Assembly: GCF_014359955.1 (NCBI RefSeq)
Contig: NZ_JACIYL010000021.1
Location: 1 to 14,414 of the forward strand
Source: Thermogutta sp.
GTDB lineage: Bacteria > Planctomycetota > Planctomycetia > Pirellulales > Thermoguttaceae
Length of the DNA stretch: 14,414 nucleotides
Direction of reading: 5' to 3'
Below, one piece after another: positions 1 through 8,400 of this stretch; within the stretch, counting starts at the first letter, position 1, and each line of letters opens with the position of its first letter. Both the position numbers and the translations under genes were made by a program. Below the pieces are notes generated by a model. That model had not been told where the DNA came from, ran no database searches, and saw only the letters and a list, made by a program, of their open reading frames with translations.

Positions 1-534
1 GATCAGTTACTTCCCCAGGAGGATGAGGCCCTCGTGGCACAGGGCGATGCCCTGGCCGATCGTGATCCGAGAGCCGCGGAGGCCAAGTACCGCGAGGCCA
101 TTTCGCGCAATCCGAAGTCCATTCCCGGGCGAATCGCCCTGGCGCGACTGCTCGCAAAGCAGAAGCGTTACGATGAAGCCAAATCCTTGCTCAACGAACT
201 CAGCGATCTGGGAGCGACCTCGGAGGAAGTCGAAAAACTGCGGGCGGAGTTGGAGCTTGCAAATTCGGGCGAGAAGATCGACGTGCAATCCTTGCAAGCG
301 CAGGTGGCTGCCAATCCGGGGGATTTTGATCTCCGTCTGAAGTTTGCCCGTGCCCTGGCTGCCGCCCTCCGTTATGAAGAGGCTTTGGAGGAAGCACTTC
401 GTCTGGTTCAAACGGCTCAGGGCGACCCAAGGGAGGAAGCACGAAAATTGATGCTTCAGATTTTCAGTATTCTCGGGGCCACTCATCCTCTGACGGAAGA
501 GTATCGCCGGCGCCTGACCATGGCACTGTTTTGA
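1..534 (+). CDS. TPR protein, C-terminal part of a CnoX/YbbN-like thioredoxin-family chaperedoxin (5' truncated)
   Basis: The reading frame is open from the first base to the TGA at 532-534, so the start lies outside the window and 177 residues are visible. They form helical TPR-like repeats: an early unit with a pattern like GDALADRDPRAAEAKYREAI, a second with ARLLAKQKRYDEAKSLLNEL, and a third, after an NPGDFDLRLKFARAL segment, with RYEEALEEALRLV. The ending, with EARKLMLQIFSILG and then YRRRLTMALF, is characteristic of the C-terminal TPR domain of YbbN/CnoX proteins, where an N-terminal thioredoxin fold is followed by TPRs that hold oxidation-damaged proteins for the chaperonin. The thioredoxin domain would lie upstream and cannot be checked here. 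A generic TPR protein is the alternative. The next gene starts about 93 bp downstream on the same strand; no clear terminator is visible between them. Confidence 0.72.
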   Translation, partial: DQLLPQEDEALVAQGDALADRDPRAAEAKYREAISRNPKSIPGRIALARLLAKQKRYDEAKSLLNELSDLGATSEEVEKLRAELELANSGEKIDVQSLQAQVAANPGDFDLRLKFARALAAALRYEEALEEALRLVQTAQGDPREEARKLMLQIFSILGATHPLTEEYRRRLTMALF

Positions 535-627
535 ATAAAGCCGGAAAACACCCGTGTGTGACAAAATGGCTCACGCGTCGCTACGTTGGTCACCCTTTTT
601 TGGAGTGTCGATGGGCCGGTGTTGAGT

Positions 628-3513
628 ATGCCCAATAGAGACGAGTTAAGTGCGGGGGCAGCGCTCATCAGTGTCCGCGGTGCGCGGGTTCACAACCTTA
701 AAAATGTGGATGTGACAATTCCGCTGGGTCGTCTGGTCGTCATAACCGGTCCGAGCGGTTCGGGAAAAAGTTCGCTGGCGTTTGATACGCTCCACGCAGA
801 GGGCCAGCGTCAGTACCTGGAGACACTGACGCCGTACATGCGGCGGATTATCCCGCAACTGGAGCGCCCTGACGTGGATTGGGTGGAGGGACTACCCCCC
901 ACGGTGGCTATCGATCAGCGTGGCGGTCCGCCACCACCTCGAAGCACAGTGGGAACACTCACCGAAGTGTATGATCTGCTGCGGCTTCTTTACGTGCGGG
1001 TGGGCGAACTCCACTGTCCCAATTGCTCGGCGCCGGTCGTCGGCCAATCACCCCAGGAAATCTGCCAGGCGATTCTCTCCCTCCCTGAGGGAACGCGCCT
1101 CATTCTTCTGGCCCCTGTTCCGATCAAGAAATCGCGAAAGGCGTCAGAAATAGTGGCCACGATCCGCAAATTGGGGTTCCCGCGCATTCGGCTCAATGGG
1201 CAACTGTGCGATCTTGACGAATTGACGCCCAAGGCCCTTGAAGGAGAATGCCGTGTCGAAGTCGTGGTGGACCGTGTGATCGTCAGACCTGCCATCGAGA
1301 CGCGATTGCGCGAATCGCTTCAGACCACTCTCCGTATTTCGGATGGACAGGCGGTCATTTCTTACGAAGCCGTCGGGGAAAATGGTGAACCCGTTTGGTT
1401 GGAGCGGGTTTTCAGTACTGTTCGTCGCTGTTCTCGCTGTGGTGAGCTCTATCCCGAAGTCGATCTTCGAACTCTCAGCTTTTACAGTCCCCACGGTGCC
1501 TGTCCTCAGTGCGAGGGCCTTGGTCTGGTGGACCGATTTGATCCAAACCTGGTGCTTGACTTTTCTCGAGGACTGGAAAACGGGGCGGTGCGAGTGTGGA
1601 AAGATGCTCGCGCGAAGCTGAAGCATCACGCCAAAAAGATCGAACGATTGATGAAACAGGGCGGATTCGATTGGTCAACGCCGCTCGGGAGCATTCCCGA
1701 AGAGTTCCGCGCAAAACTGATCTTTGGTACCCGACCCTCCGATCAGACTGTGGACAAGTCTCTTCCGAGCCCTCCGACGGCGCGGCGAACACGGAGCACG
1801 GAATTCGTGGGAATTCTTCAGCTCCTGGAAGTGGAATATGAGCTGTTGGCAGAAGATTGGCAGCGCCGCGAGTGGGCGGCATTTCGGTCCGAGGTGGCCT
1901 GCCCATCCTGTCGGGGAGCTCGTCTTGGTCCGCTGGGACGCTCGGTGATGGTTCAGGGTGTGCCCATTCATGCACTCTGTGCATGGACGATTCCAGAGGT
2001 GCGTGCCTTTCTGGAAACGCTCAATCTTCCACCGTATCAGCAGAGCGTGGCAGCGCCGATCATTAAGGAGATCCTGCATCGGCTTGATTTTCTCAATCAG
2101 GTCGGGCTCGATTATGTCACGCTGGACAGACGGGGCGAGACTTTGAGCGGCGGGGAACTTCAGCGCGTGCGATTGGCGGCTGGACTAGGGGCCGTATTGA
2201 GCGACGTGTGTTACATTGTGGATGAACCGTCAATCGGGCTCCATCCGCGAGATAACGATCGCCTCATTGCTAGTCTCCGTCAACTCGTTGATCGTGGAAA
2301 CACGGTGATTGTGGTGGAACACGACGAAGCGATCATCCGGGCGGCAGACTGGGTGATCGACATGGGACCTGGCGCTGGACCCGCCGGAGGGCAGGTTGTT
2401 GCTGAGGGGGCCGTGGCCGATATCATGGCGCATCCCCACTCTATCACAGGACGTTATCTTGCGGGCCGGGATGCGATTCCTGTTCCCACCCGCCGGCGTC
2501 AGCCGCAATCGGGGCGTGAAATTGTCCTCGTAGGGGCCACCACGAACAACCTCAAAAATATCACGGTTCAATTTCCGATTGGACTGCTCGTCTGCATCAC
2601 CGGAGTGAGCGGGTCTGGAAAGAGCTCGCTTCTCAGCCTGACTCTCGCGCCGGCCTTAAAACGGGCGCTCCTCGGTTTGGGAAACAAGGGCGCGGGATAT
2701 CAGGAAATTCGCGGCTTCGAAAACGTGGACAGGGTTGTGGATGTCGATCAATCACCCATTGGCAGATCCCCTCGCAGTAATGTCGCGACCTATACCGGGG
2801 TGTTTGACGAGATCCGACGGGTGTTTGCCACCACGCGGGATGCACGCCGTTTGGGGTTTCGGGCCGATCGGTTCAGCTTCAATAATCCGGCCGGTCGCTG
2901 CGCCGTGTGTCAGGGATTGGGGCAGCAGAAGATCGAGATGGATTTTCTATCCGATATGTACGTCACCTGCCCGGCGTGTCTTGGCCGCCGATTCAACGCC
3001 CAAACGCTGGAGGTGCGTTACCGCGATAAGACGATCGCCGACGTACTGGAGATGTCGATCGAGGAAGCACTGGACTTCTTCGAAAATTTTCCCGCCATTG
3101 AGACGGTTCTGCGATGCCTGCGGGAGGTTGGGCTGGGCTATCTTCAGCTTGGGCAGAAAGCCGTGGCTCTATCGGGCGGAGAGGCCCAGCGAATCAAGCT
3201 GGCAGCCGAATTGGCACGAGGACGCCGAGGAAAAACGGTGTACCTTCTTGACGAACCGACAACCGGTCTTCATAAGGACGATGTGCGGCGTCTCCTTGCC
3301 GTCCTGCATCAATTGGTCGACGCAGGAAACACAGTGATCGTGGTGGAGCATCACCTTGACCTGATCAAGTCGGCCGACTGGATTATCGAACTGGGGCCCG
3401 AGGGTGGCCGAGAAGGGGGCAACGTGGTGGCCGTGGGAACTCCCGAGGAGATCGCTTCTAACCCCAACAGTCCCACAGGCCGCTATTTGGCTCCAATTCT
3501 AAAACGGAGCTAG
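628..3513 (+). CDS. uvrA: UvrA-family ABC ATPase (excinuclease ABC subunit A or a paralog)
   Basis: Counting from the ATG at 628 (961 residues; housekeeping UvrA is about 940), both composite ATPase sites are intact. Walker A1 is GPSGSGKSS at 41-49, signature LSGGELQR starts at 506, and Walker B DE is at 532-533. Walker A2 GVSGSGKSS starts at 659, signature LSGGEAQR at 848, and Walker B DE is at 875-876. Zinc-module cysteines are at 268/271 with 292/295, and 758/761 with 781/784; further CxxC pairs are at 130/133 and 425/428. The SPIGRSPRSN..TYTGVFDEIR block is typical of UvrA. A UvrB-interaction-like region (about 115-260) is present, unlike the short UvrA2/DrrC class. UvrA dimers scan DNA for lesions and load UvrB in nucleotide excision repair. 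Oddly, the segment after Walker A1 (about 65-110) differs from housekeeping UvrA: it lacks the usual SLS.YARQFL, has EGLPPTVAIDQR, and has a four-proline run before RSTVGT. It may therefore be a paralog. In-frame TTG at 586 and GTG at 619 are possible longer starts, but no start has a clear Shine-Dalgarno. A weak promoter guess is GTGACA (558-563) with TACGTT (582-587). Confidence 0.93.
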   Translation: MPNRDELSAGAALISVRGARVHNLKNVDVTIPLGRLVVITGPSGSGKSSLAFDTLHAEGQRQYLETLTPYMRRIIPQLERPDVDWVEGLPPTVAIDQRGGPPPPRSTVGTLTEVYDLLRLLYVRVGELHCPNCSAPVVGQSPQEICQAILSLPEGTRLILLAPVPIKKSRKASEIVATIRKLGFPRIRLNGQLCDLDELTPKALEGECRVEVVVDRVIVRPAIETRLRESLQTTLRISDGQAVISYEAVGENGEPVWLERVFSTVRRCSRCGELYPEVDLRTLSFYSPHGACPQCEGLGLVDRFDPNLVLDFSRGLENGAVRVWKDARAKLKHHAKKIERLMKQGGFDWSTPLGSIPEEFRAKLIFGTRPSDQTVDKSLPSPPTARRTRSTEFVGILQLLEVEYELLAEDWQRREWAAFRSEVACPSCRGARLGPLGRSVMVQGVPIHALCAWTIPEVRAFLETLNLPPYQQSVAAPIIKEILHRLDFLNQVGLDYVTLDRRGETLSGGELQRVRLAAGLGAVLSDVCYIVDEPSIGLHPRDNDRLIASLRQLVDRGNTVIVVEHDEAIIRAADWVIDMGPGAGPAGGQVVAEGAVADIMAHPHSITGRYLAGRDAIPVPTRRRQPQSGREIVLVGATTNNLKNITVQFPIGLLVCITGVSGSGKSSLLSLTLAPALKRALLGLGNKGAGYQEIRGFENVDRVVDVDQSPIGRSPRSNVATYTGVFDEIRRVFATTRDARRLGFRADRFSFNNPAGRCAVCQGLGQQKIEMDFLSDMYVTCPACLGRRFNAQTLEVRYRDKTIADVLEMSIEEALDFFENFPAIETVLRCLREVGLGYLQLGQKAVALSGGEAQRIKLAAELARGRRGKTVYLLDEPTTGLHKDDVRRLLAVLHQLVDAGNTVIVVEHHLDLIKSADWIIELGPEGGREGGNVVAVGTPEEIASNPNSPTGRYLAPILKRS

Positions 3514-3591
3514 CATATGATCGGCTGATTGAGGCGGTCGCGCGGCGGGAGAAAGAGTTTTAAACCGACGCGGAATCGACAAAACAAACGA

Positions 3592-3613
3592 CCCCGTTCC
3601 CAAAGGATTGGGG
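3592..3613 (-). terminator. Intergenic hairpin terminator between convergent genes, best read on the - strand
   Basis: Positions 3592-3596 (CCCCG) pair with 3609-3613 (TGGGG, one G-T pair), and TCC 3598-3600 pairs with GGA 3605-3607. There is one T-T mismatch and a CAAA loop. On the - strand the stem is followed by TCGTTTGTTTTG, a T-rich tract suited to ending the DUF1559 transcript, whose stop codon lies about 35 nt upstream. On the + strand the following bases (CCTCATTATTC) are only moderately T-rich, so use by the uvrA-like gene, which ends at 3513, is possible but weaker. I see no gene in the 135-bp gap around it. Confidence 0.6.
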
Positions 3614-3648
3614 CCTCATTATTCACTCTTAACCCGACCAAACCGGAT

Positions 3649-4629
3649 TCAATATCCGCCGGTGTTGGTCTCGCCGCCGTCTCGGGTAGATAGGGCACGG
3701 TAAACGGCCAGATCGATCGTATCGGAGATGAAGCGGACTGTACCGTCACCGAACCCAAAATTACCTCCGCCGGGGTGAAAACTTCCGAAGGCTCCGTTGT
3801 TAGAGCCATAGACGACCCCTTGTCCCGGTGGGGTGTTAAGGGGATTGTCGGTAGTCCGCAAGGAATCGGTGTGTCGCCCTGCGATCCACCAGCGATTCAC
3901 ACCCTCGGGCGTGTGCGATTTAACGACTTCGCCGACGAAGAATGTGTTGCTCAGCCCGTCGGTGCAGTCGGCATATTTCAGAGAACGAATGTACATGAAC
4001 ATCCCGGTGTTACCGGCTTTAACAGCTCCGCTAATGCCCTGGCTGGGGCCGATCGAACCGGAGCACAGCGCGTAACAACCCGTGGAGTACACAGGTGTCG
4101 GATTGTTCACTGTGTAAAGTGGCTCGTCCGTCGATGAGGGGCAGACAAAGACCTGCGGCCGGGTGCGAAAGAGCTGATCGTAATTAGGGATAAGGCTTAA
4201 CCACCCGGTCGTTGAGGGACCGATGCCACAGTTCGGCGGCTGAATGGCCCCTAACTGGAAACCGATTTGGTCGTAAATATTTTTCGCTTCCAGGTATGGC
4301 AGCAGCATGACGAAGCCGCTGGTTCCCTGGCGCTTGTAATCCGGCACAGCATTAGAACCCGAAGTCGGGGCAAGGCCGTAGTAGTTGGAACAGTCCGACC
4401 CCATTCGGCCAGGGGGCAGAGATTTTACCGCCTGCTCGTAATTGGCCATGGCAAGCGTGATCTGCTTCAAATTGTTGGTGCACTGGGACCTTCGCGCTGC
4501 TTCTCGGGCGGCTTGGACGGCCGGTAATAGAAGCGCGATGAGGATCCCAATGATGGCGATCACCACGAGAAGCTCCACGAGCGTGAAGCCAGGAGACCGC
4601 GATGGGCGACACGTTTTGACAGACAGCAT
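3649..4629 (-). CDS. DUF1559 pseudopilin-like protein with H-x9-DG C-terminal motif
   Basis: The 326-residue protein starts with a short basic leader ending at G14, then a type III (prepilin) signal: FTLVELLVV from F15 with the conserved Glu five residues after the cleavage point. A hydrophobic helix and the planctomycete-typical [17 protein letters not shown] block follow. Near the C-terminus, H285 is followed after nine residues by DG (295-296), the signature of the DUF1559 / prepilin-type processing-associated H-x9-DG family. Family members are very abundant in planctomycetes; they are thought to be exported or membrane-anchored pilin-like proteins, and their exact function is unknown. The ATG at 4629 has a strong Shine-Dalgarno, GGAGGT at 4640-4635. 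It is the second gene of a probable two-gene unit, 61 bp after the lipoprotein gene. Family assignment is very secure; a specific role (pilus subunit, envelope structure) cannot be read from the sequence. Confidence 0.95.
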   Translation of the reverse strand: MLSVKTCRPSRSPGFTLVELLVVIAIIGILIALLLPAVQAAREAARRSQCTNNLKQITLAMANYEQAVKSLPPGRMGSDCSNYYGLAPTSGSNAVPDYKRQGTSGFVMLLPYLEAKNIYDQIGFQLGAIQPPNCGIGPSTTGWLSLIPNYDQLFRTRPQVFVCPSSTDEPLYTVNNPTPVYSTGCYALCSGSIGPSQGISGAVKAGNTGMFMYIRSLKYADCTDGLSNTFFVGEVVKSHTPEGVNRWWIAGRHTDSLRTTDNPLNTPPGQGVVYGSNNGAFGSFHPGGGNFGFGDGTVRFISDTIDLAVYRALSTRDGGETNTGGY

Positions 4630-4690
4630 ACGGGACCTCCATTAAACAACAATGACGGGAAACGGAAACGCCAAACCGACGTTAAAGTGA

Positions 4691-5161
4691 TCAAAACTTG
4701 TTCGGATCATCTGAAATTGGGGTAGCCTGAACTTTTTTCAGGGGACCGCTGATATCAATCCGGAGCGAGTCGGTGGGTTTGTCGATGGTCACCGTTAAAC
4801 CACTTGTCTCAGGATCGGCATATTTCTCATCAATGAGCGAGACACTTTCCTGTCCGACCATCGCATTAAGGATGATAGCAACTTTGTGCGTACCGGGCAC
4901 ACAGCCGTCACCCTCCTCAAAAGTTGTGAGTGTGAACTTCCCGGTTTGCGGATCAATCTGACCGGTGGCGGCTCGTGTTCCTTCGGGCACCACGCGGATG
5001 AACCCCGGCACCCCCGCTGCAAGTGGTTGACCATCGATGAAAACCTGACCTGACACTTTGACGAGCCGGGGCCTCCCTTTTCCACAACCAGGAATCACCA
5101 GCGAGACCACAATCAGCAGTAACAGGACCGGCAAACGAGACGGAGCGCAACGTTGAGTCAT
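4691..5161 (-). CDS. Small predicted lipoprotein, carboxypeptidase-regulatory-like planctomycete type
   Basis: This 156-residue protein starts with a lipoprotein signal peptide: basic N-terminus, a Leu/Val-rich core (about 10-22), and a lipobox ending IPGC with the lipidated Cys at residue 26. The mature part opens with VSGQVFIDGQPLAAGVPGFIRVVPEG and continues with TGQIDPQTGKFTLTTFEEGDGCVPGTHKVAI. This is a predicted beta-sandwich seen in many short planctomycete lipoproteins encoded next to DUF1559 genes. It resembles carboxypeptidase regulatory-like (CarboxypepD_reg) folds and has no catalytic residues I recognise. The ATG at 5161 has a GGAG element about 9 nt upstream. It is the first gene of the unit with the DUF1559 gene, suggesting the two products act together at the envelope; that is inference from context. 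Function is unknown. Confidence 0.88.
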   Translation of the reverse strand: MTQRCAPSRLPVLLLLIVVSLVIPGCGKGRPRLVKVSGQVFIDGQPLAAGVPGFIRVVPEGTRAATGQIDPQTGKFTLTTFEEGDGCVPGTHKVAIILNAMVGQESVSLIDEKYADPETSGLTVTIDKPTDSLRIDISGPLKKVQATPISDDPNKF

Positions 5162-5218
5162 CCGCGGATTCTCCAGTTAAGTCACAAAGACACATCAGTG
5201 CACGGGAATGCAATGTTC

Positions 5219-5261
5219 GCGTGGCAGAAACCTGGTGTCTGGGCTGGCATTTCTACCACGC
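5219..5261 (-). repeat. 12-bp-arm inverted repeat upstream of the lipoprotein/DUF1559 unit
   Basis: On the + strand, GCGTGGCAGAAA (5219-5230) and TTTCTACCACGC (5250-5261) are inverted copies with 11 of 12 positions matching, separated by 19 bp. In a - strand transcript the odd position becomes a G-U pair, giving an unbroken 12-bp stem. It touches the downstream edge of the predicted -10 box at 5262-5267. It could be an operator, or a leader hairpin if transcription begins further upstream. It has no T-tract, so it is not a simple terminator. Confidence 0.6.
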
Positions 5262-5291
5262 AATATGGCCAGACCAAACAATATTAGTCAA
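5262..5291 (-). promoter_or_regulatory. Putative sigma70-type promoter for the lipoprotein-DUF1559 unit
   Basis: On the - strand, TTGACT (5291-5286, 5 of 6 consensus) and CATATT (5267-5262, 4 of 6) are 18 bp apart in an AT-rich patch, about 95 nt upstream of the lipoprotein start. An overlapping alternative is TTCGCA (5308-5303) with TAATAT (5286-5281), spaced 16 bp, which would place the whole inverted repeat at 5219-5261 inside the leader RNA. Planctomycete promoter consensus is assumed here to resemble the general bacterial one. Confidence 0.42.
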
Positions 5292-5370
5292 GATGTAAGA
5301 AATGCGAACTGTTTAATAAAAAAGACGATCTGCCTGTTGACAGTACATTGGAACAAACTTTTTCAGTAGA

Positions 5371-5408
5371 CCAAACAAAAAAGGTCGCCGGTCTTGCGAC
5401 CGACGACC
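5371..5408 (-). terminator. Rho-independent terminator of the secretin-like gene
   Basis: GGTCG (5383-5387) pairs with CGACC (5404-5408), and CGGTC (5389-5393) pairs with GACCG (5398-5402). There is one C/A mismatch and a TTGC loop. On the - strand the stem is followed directly by TTTTTTGTTTGG (5382-5371). The gene ends at 5443, about 35 nt before the hairpin, so this should stop its transcript before the lipoprotein promoter. Confidence 0.88.
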
Positions 5409-5442
5409 CGGCTCGGAGGAGGGACGTCAGCTTGGCTGCGTG

Positions 5443-8400
5443 TTATTGCGTGATGCCGAGCTTTTCTTCCTCTTCTTCCGCAATGATGATCCGCGGCGTG
5501 ACCATCATCATGAGGCTCTGGGTTTCACGCCCGACACCCACGTTCTTGAACAGGCGATTGACGTAGGGGATCTTGTCGAGCATGGGCACGCCGAACTCGT
5601 TGCGGCCTTCGCTCAATCGCTTGATCCCACCGAGGAGCACCGTTCCGCCGTCGGGGACACTCACAGTCGTCAACACGTAGAAGGAGGCTACGGTCGGCAA
5701 CTGAACGGTCGTGCCGGAACGCGTTGTGCTGCGTGAATTGGCGTTCCTGGTGTTGTCGTTCGGTGTCTCCTGGTTACCTTCAGCCGACGTGCTTTCTGTG
5801 GTAGTCTCGGAACCCGTGAAGGTGAATTCGTTCACCTCCTTGATCCGTGCGAAGTAGGGAATAACCGTCATCCGCACGAATCGCCGGTCCTGTGAGACGA
5901 CAGGTTGCACCGTCAGGAAAGTCCCTTCATGAACCATCGTGACCACGGGCTGCTGAGCCGCCGCGAAGTCACCAACCACCGGGATCACGCTGATCACGAA
6001 GGGGCTGGTGGACTGGTCGGCCACGATGCCGTACTGCCCGTTGAACAGCGTCACCTTGGGGGCTTGCAGCACGTTGGACCGGCGGTCACCCTGTGCAGCC
6101 TCGATGAAGAAGAACGCCTCAATATCGCTCAGGATCGCAAATCCGAGCTGGGCACCTGCGGTCGGGTCGTAGCCACCGAATTGCGGAACTGCGAGGCTGA
6201 AACTCCCCTGGCGGAAAGGAATGTCGAGGTCCGCGCTGAACACGTTGGGCGCTGACAGACCCACCGTTACACCCTTGCCGCTGTCGCGGTCACGCAGATC
6301 GCGGGTATCAATCTGTTCATCAGCGTCACCAGTGGGATCACCCTGCTGTACGATCTGCCCAAAGCGAACACCCCGACGGCCGTCGATCTTGTCGTCGATG
6401 TCGAAATCGAAGTCCACACCGATCCGTTCGAAGAAGTTGTCGTTGAGGGTGATGAACCGAACTTCCACCGTGACCTGGAGGTCCTGCATGCGACGGAGTT
6501 GCTCCAGCAGATCGGAAATCTGTTCGTGAACCTCCTGGGTCTGGCTGATGACCAGGCTCAGGTTTGTGGGGAAGGGAGAAATCGAACCGGGGCCGCCCAC
6601 CGTGTCCCACGTATCAGGTGCGACCGTGGTTTCGATGAGATCGATGAGGCTCTGGAAGTCGGCAAGAGCGGCACCACCCATTCCACCAGGACCGGTTGTG
6701 ATGGGAGCGTTAGCTCCGCCCGGCGACGCATGGGCGGCAGCAGTGGACATCTGGGCGAGAATCGAGGGGTTCACGCCAGCCGTCGCTTTCGAGCCGTCGC
6801 GGGTTGCAACCACGGCAACGGGGGCCAGCGGTGAGCCTGTCTGATTCACACCCAGTTGGGCCAGAGCCGTGCTGTAGGAATCCGCGAGTGTATTCACCTC
6901 GCCCCTGAAATTGGGAATGGGAGAGACGAGGTCGGCGACATTGTACACGACCGGATACACGGTACCTCGGCGGTACTGCTCGCTCGTAATCTTCAGGACG
7001 TCGTCCTTGATGACGTAGGAGAGATGGAGCGGCTCAAGCACCAGATTCAGGGCACTCTTGAGCGAGATTTCCTGCGTCAGGTTGATCGTCACCGGCGTAT
7101 CCGTGGTGACACCCTCCGCGGCGAGACCGGCTGGATCGACGTGGATATTGACGTCCACCAGCTTTGCGAGATAATCCAGCACCCGACCGAGCGGAGCATT
7201 CTCGAACTGCATCATAACGAGCGTGTTCAGCTTCTGCTCGATTTCCAGCTCCCGGGCGGAGCGCTGGCGACCGGTCTCGGTAAACTTGGAGCGACGCTTG
7301 GTCAGGTCTGCCCAGGACTTGGCGTCGGGCATCACATAGGGATTGGAGTCATCGAACGGAATGGACGCCTTGTCCACCGACGCCAGTTGAGCCAGGAATC
7401 CCTGCTCTTTCTGGTCGCGGATGGCCATGCTCTCGCTGTACTGGCGGATGAACCGGGCGTTAAGGACGAGTTGCCTGGTCACCGGATTGTCGGGATCCAG
7501 TTCTGCCGCTTTCTTGGCTACGACCTCCGCCTCGGCGAATCGCTGCTCTCGCATGAGCTGATTGTATTGCTCCACGAGCTGGGCCAGCTTGTTCTGACGA
7601 TCGAGGTTGGACTGCTGTTCTTCGGCAATTTTCTGAGTAATCTCTTGATTCTTCTTTTCCCGCTCAATGCGTGGGCGATTCTGTTCCAGGTAATACTGGA
7701 AGTCCGCAATCTGCCGATCGAGTCTCCGTAGGAGTTGGTCCCGCGTCGTCAGGTCCAGCGTGGCATTGTCCACCGTCTTTCGCGCATCCTGCAGGATTTG
7801 CAGAGCCTTTTCCGGATCCTTTTCCCGCAGGCTTAAGGCTTGCGACTCTTTGAGGGAAATGTCTGCCACAAGCTGCCTGGTGGCCAGTTGCTGCTGAGTC
7901 ATCGCATCCGGTGCGGCCAACCCCGGATTGGCAGCGGCCTGAGTGACGGCACGGGCAGCCTCTTGCTGCAGGACGTCCTGGACCCGTTGGACCGTGACGG
8001 GATCCATTTCGTTAAAGTATGCCGTGGACTGGCGAAAGTATTCCATGGCGGCGGCATGGTCACCGCGGCGCAGCGCCTCTTCGGCCTGTCTCACAAGCGC
8101 CATCCCGCGGCTTTCACCCGCAGGCGAAGTGGTGGCTTCCGGGCTGAACGGGCTGCCCGGTGTGGCCGGTGCCTGCTGGTAGACGCCGGCCGGAACGTTG
8201 CGAGTCATGTCGCGAGTCGGATCATAAACCGCAGCGGCGGCGACATTCCCATTGTAGGCACCTGCGGCAGGAACCACGGTCTGAGCACCCGCCGGCTGCA
8301 CGCCGAGACGCTGCTTCATCTGCTGGATGTCAGCGAGCACACGGCCCGGGGAGTCTTCCTGTGGGCTGAAGGCACCTTCCGGCACGCGGAGCATCGCTGC

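Noticed and set aside
586..627. Longer N-terminus of the uvrA-like gene from TTG 586
   Set aside because: The extra 14 residues do not resemble UvrA starts and no Shine-Dalgarno precedes the TTG; the family consensus begins shortly after the ATG at 628.
4352..4642. Frame MEVPYAV... overlapping the DUF1559 start on the - strand
   Set aside because: It lies in another frame over the conserved pilin-like N-terminus, is rich in Arg/His/Pro with no domain, and is an artefact of the ATG inside the Shine-Dalgarno.
5271..5377. Direct repeat AGACCAAACA at 5271-5280 and 5368-5377
   Set aside because: Only 10 bp, in an AT-rich promoter/terminator patch; the second copy is part of the terminator tail, so chance is the simpler explanation.
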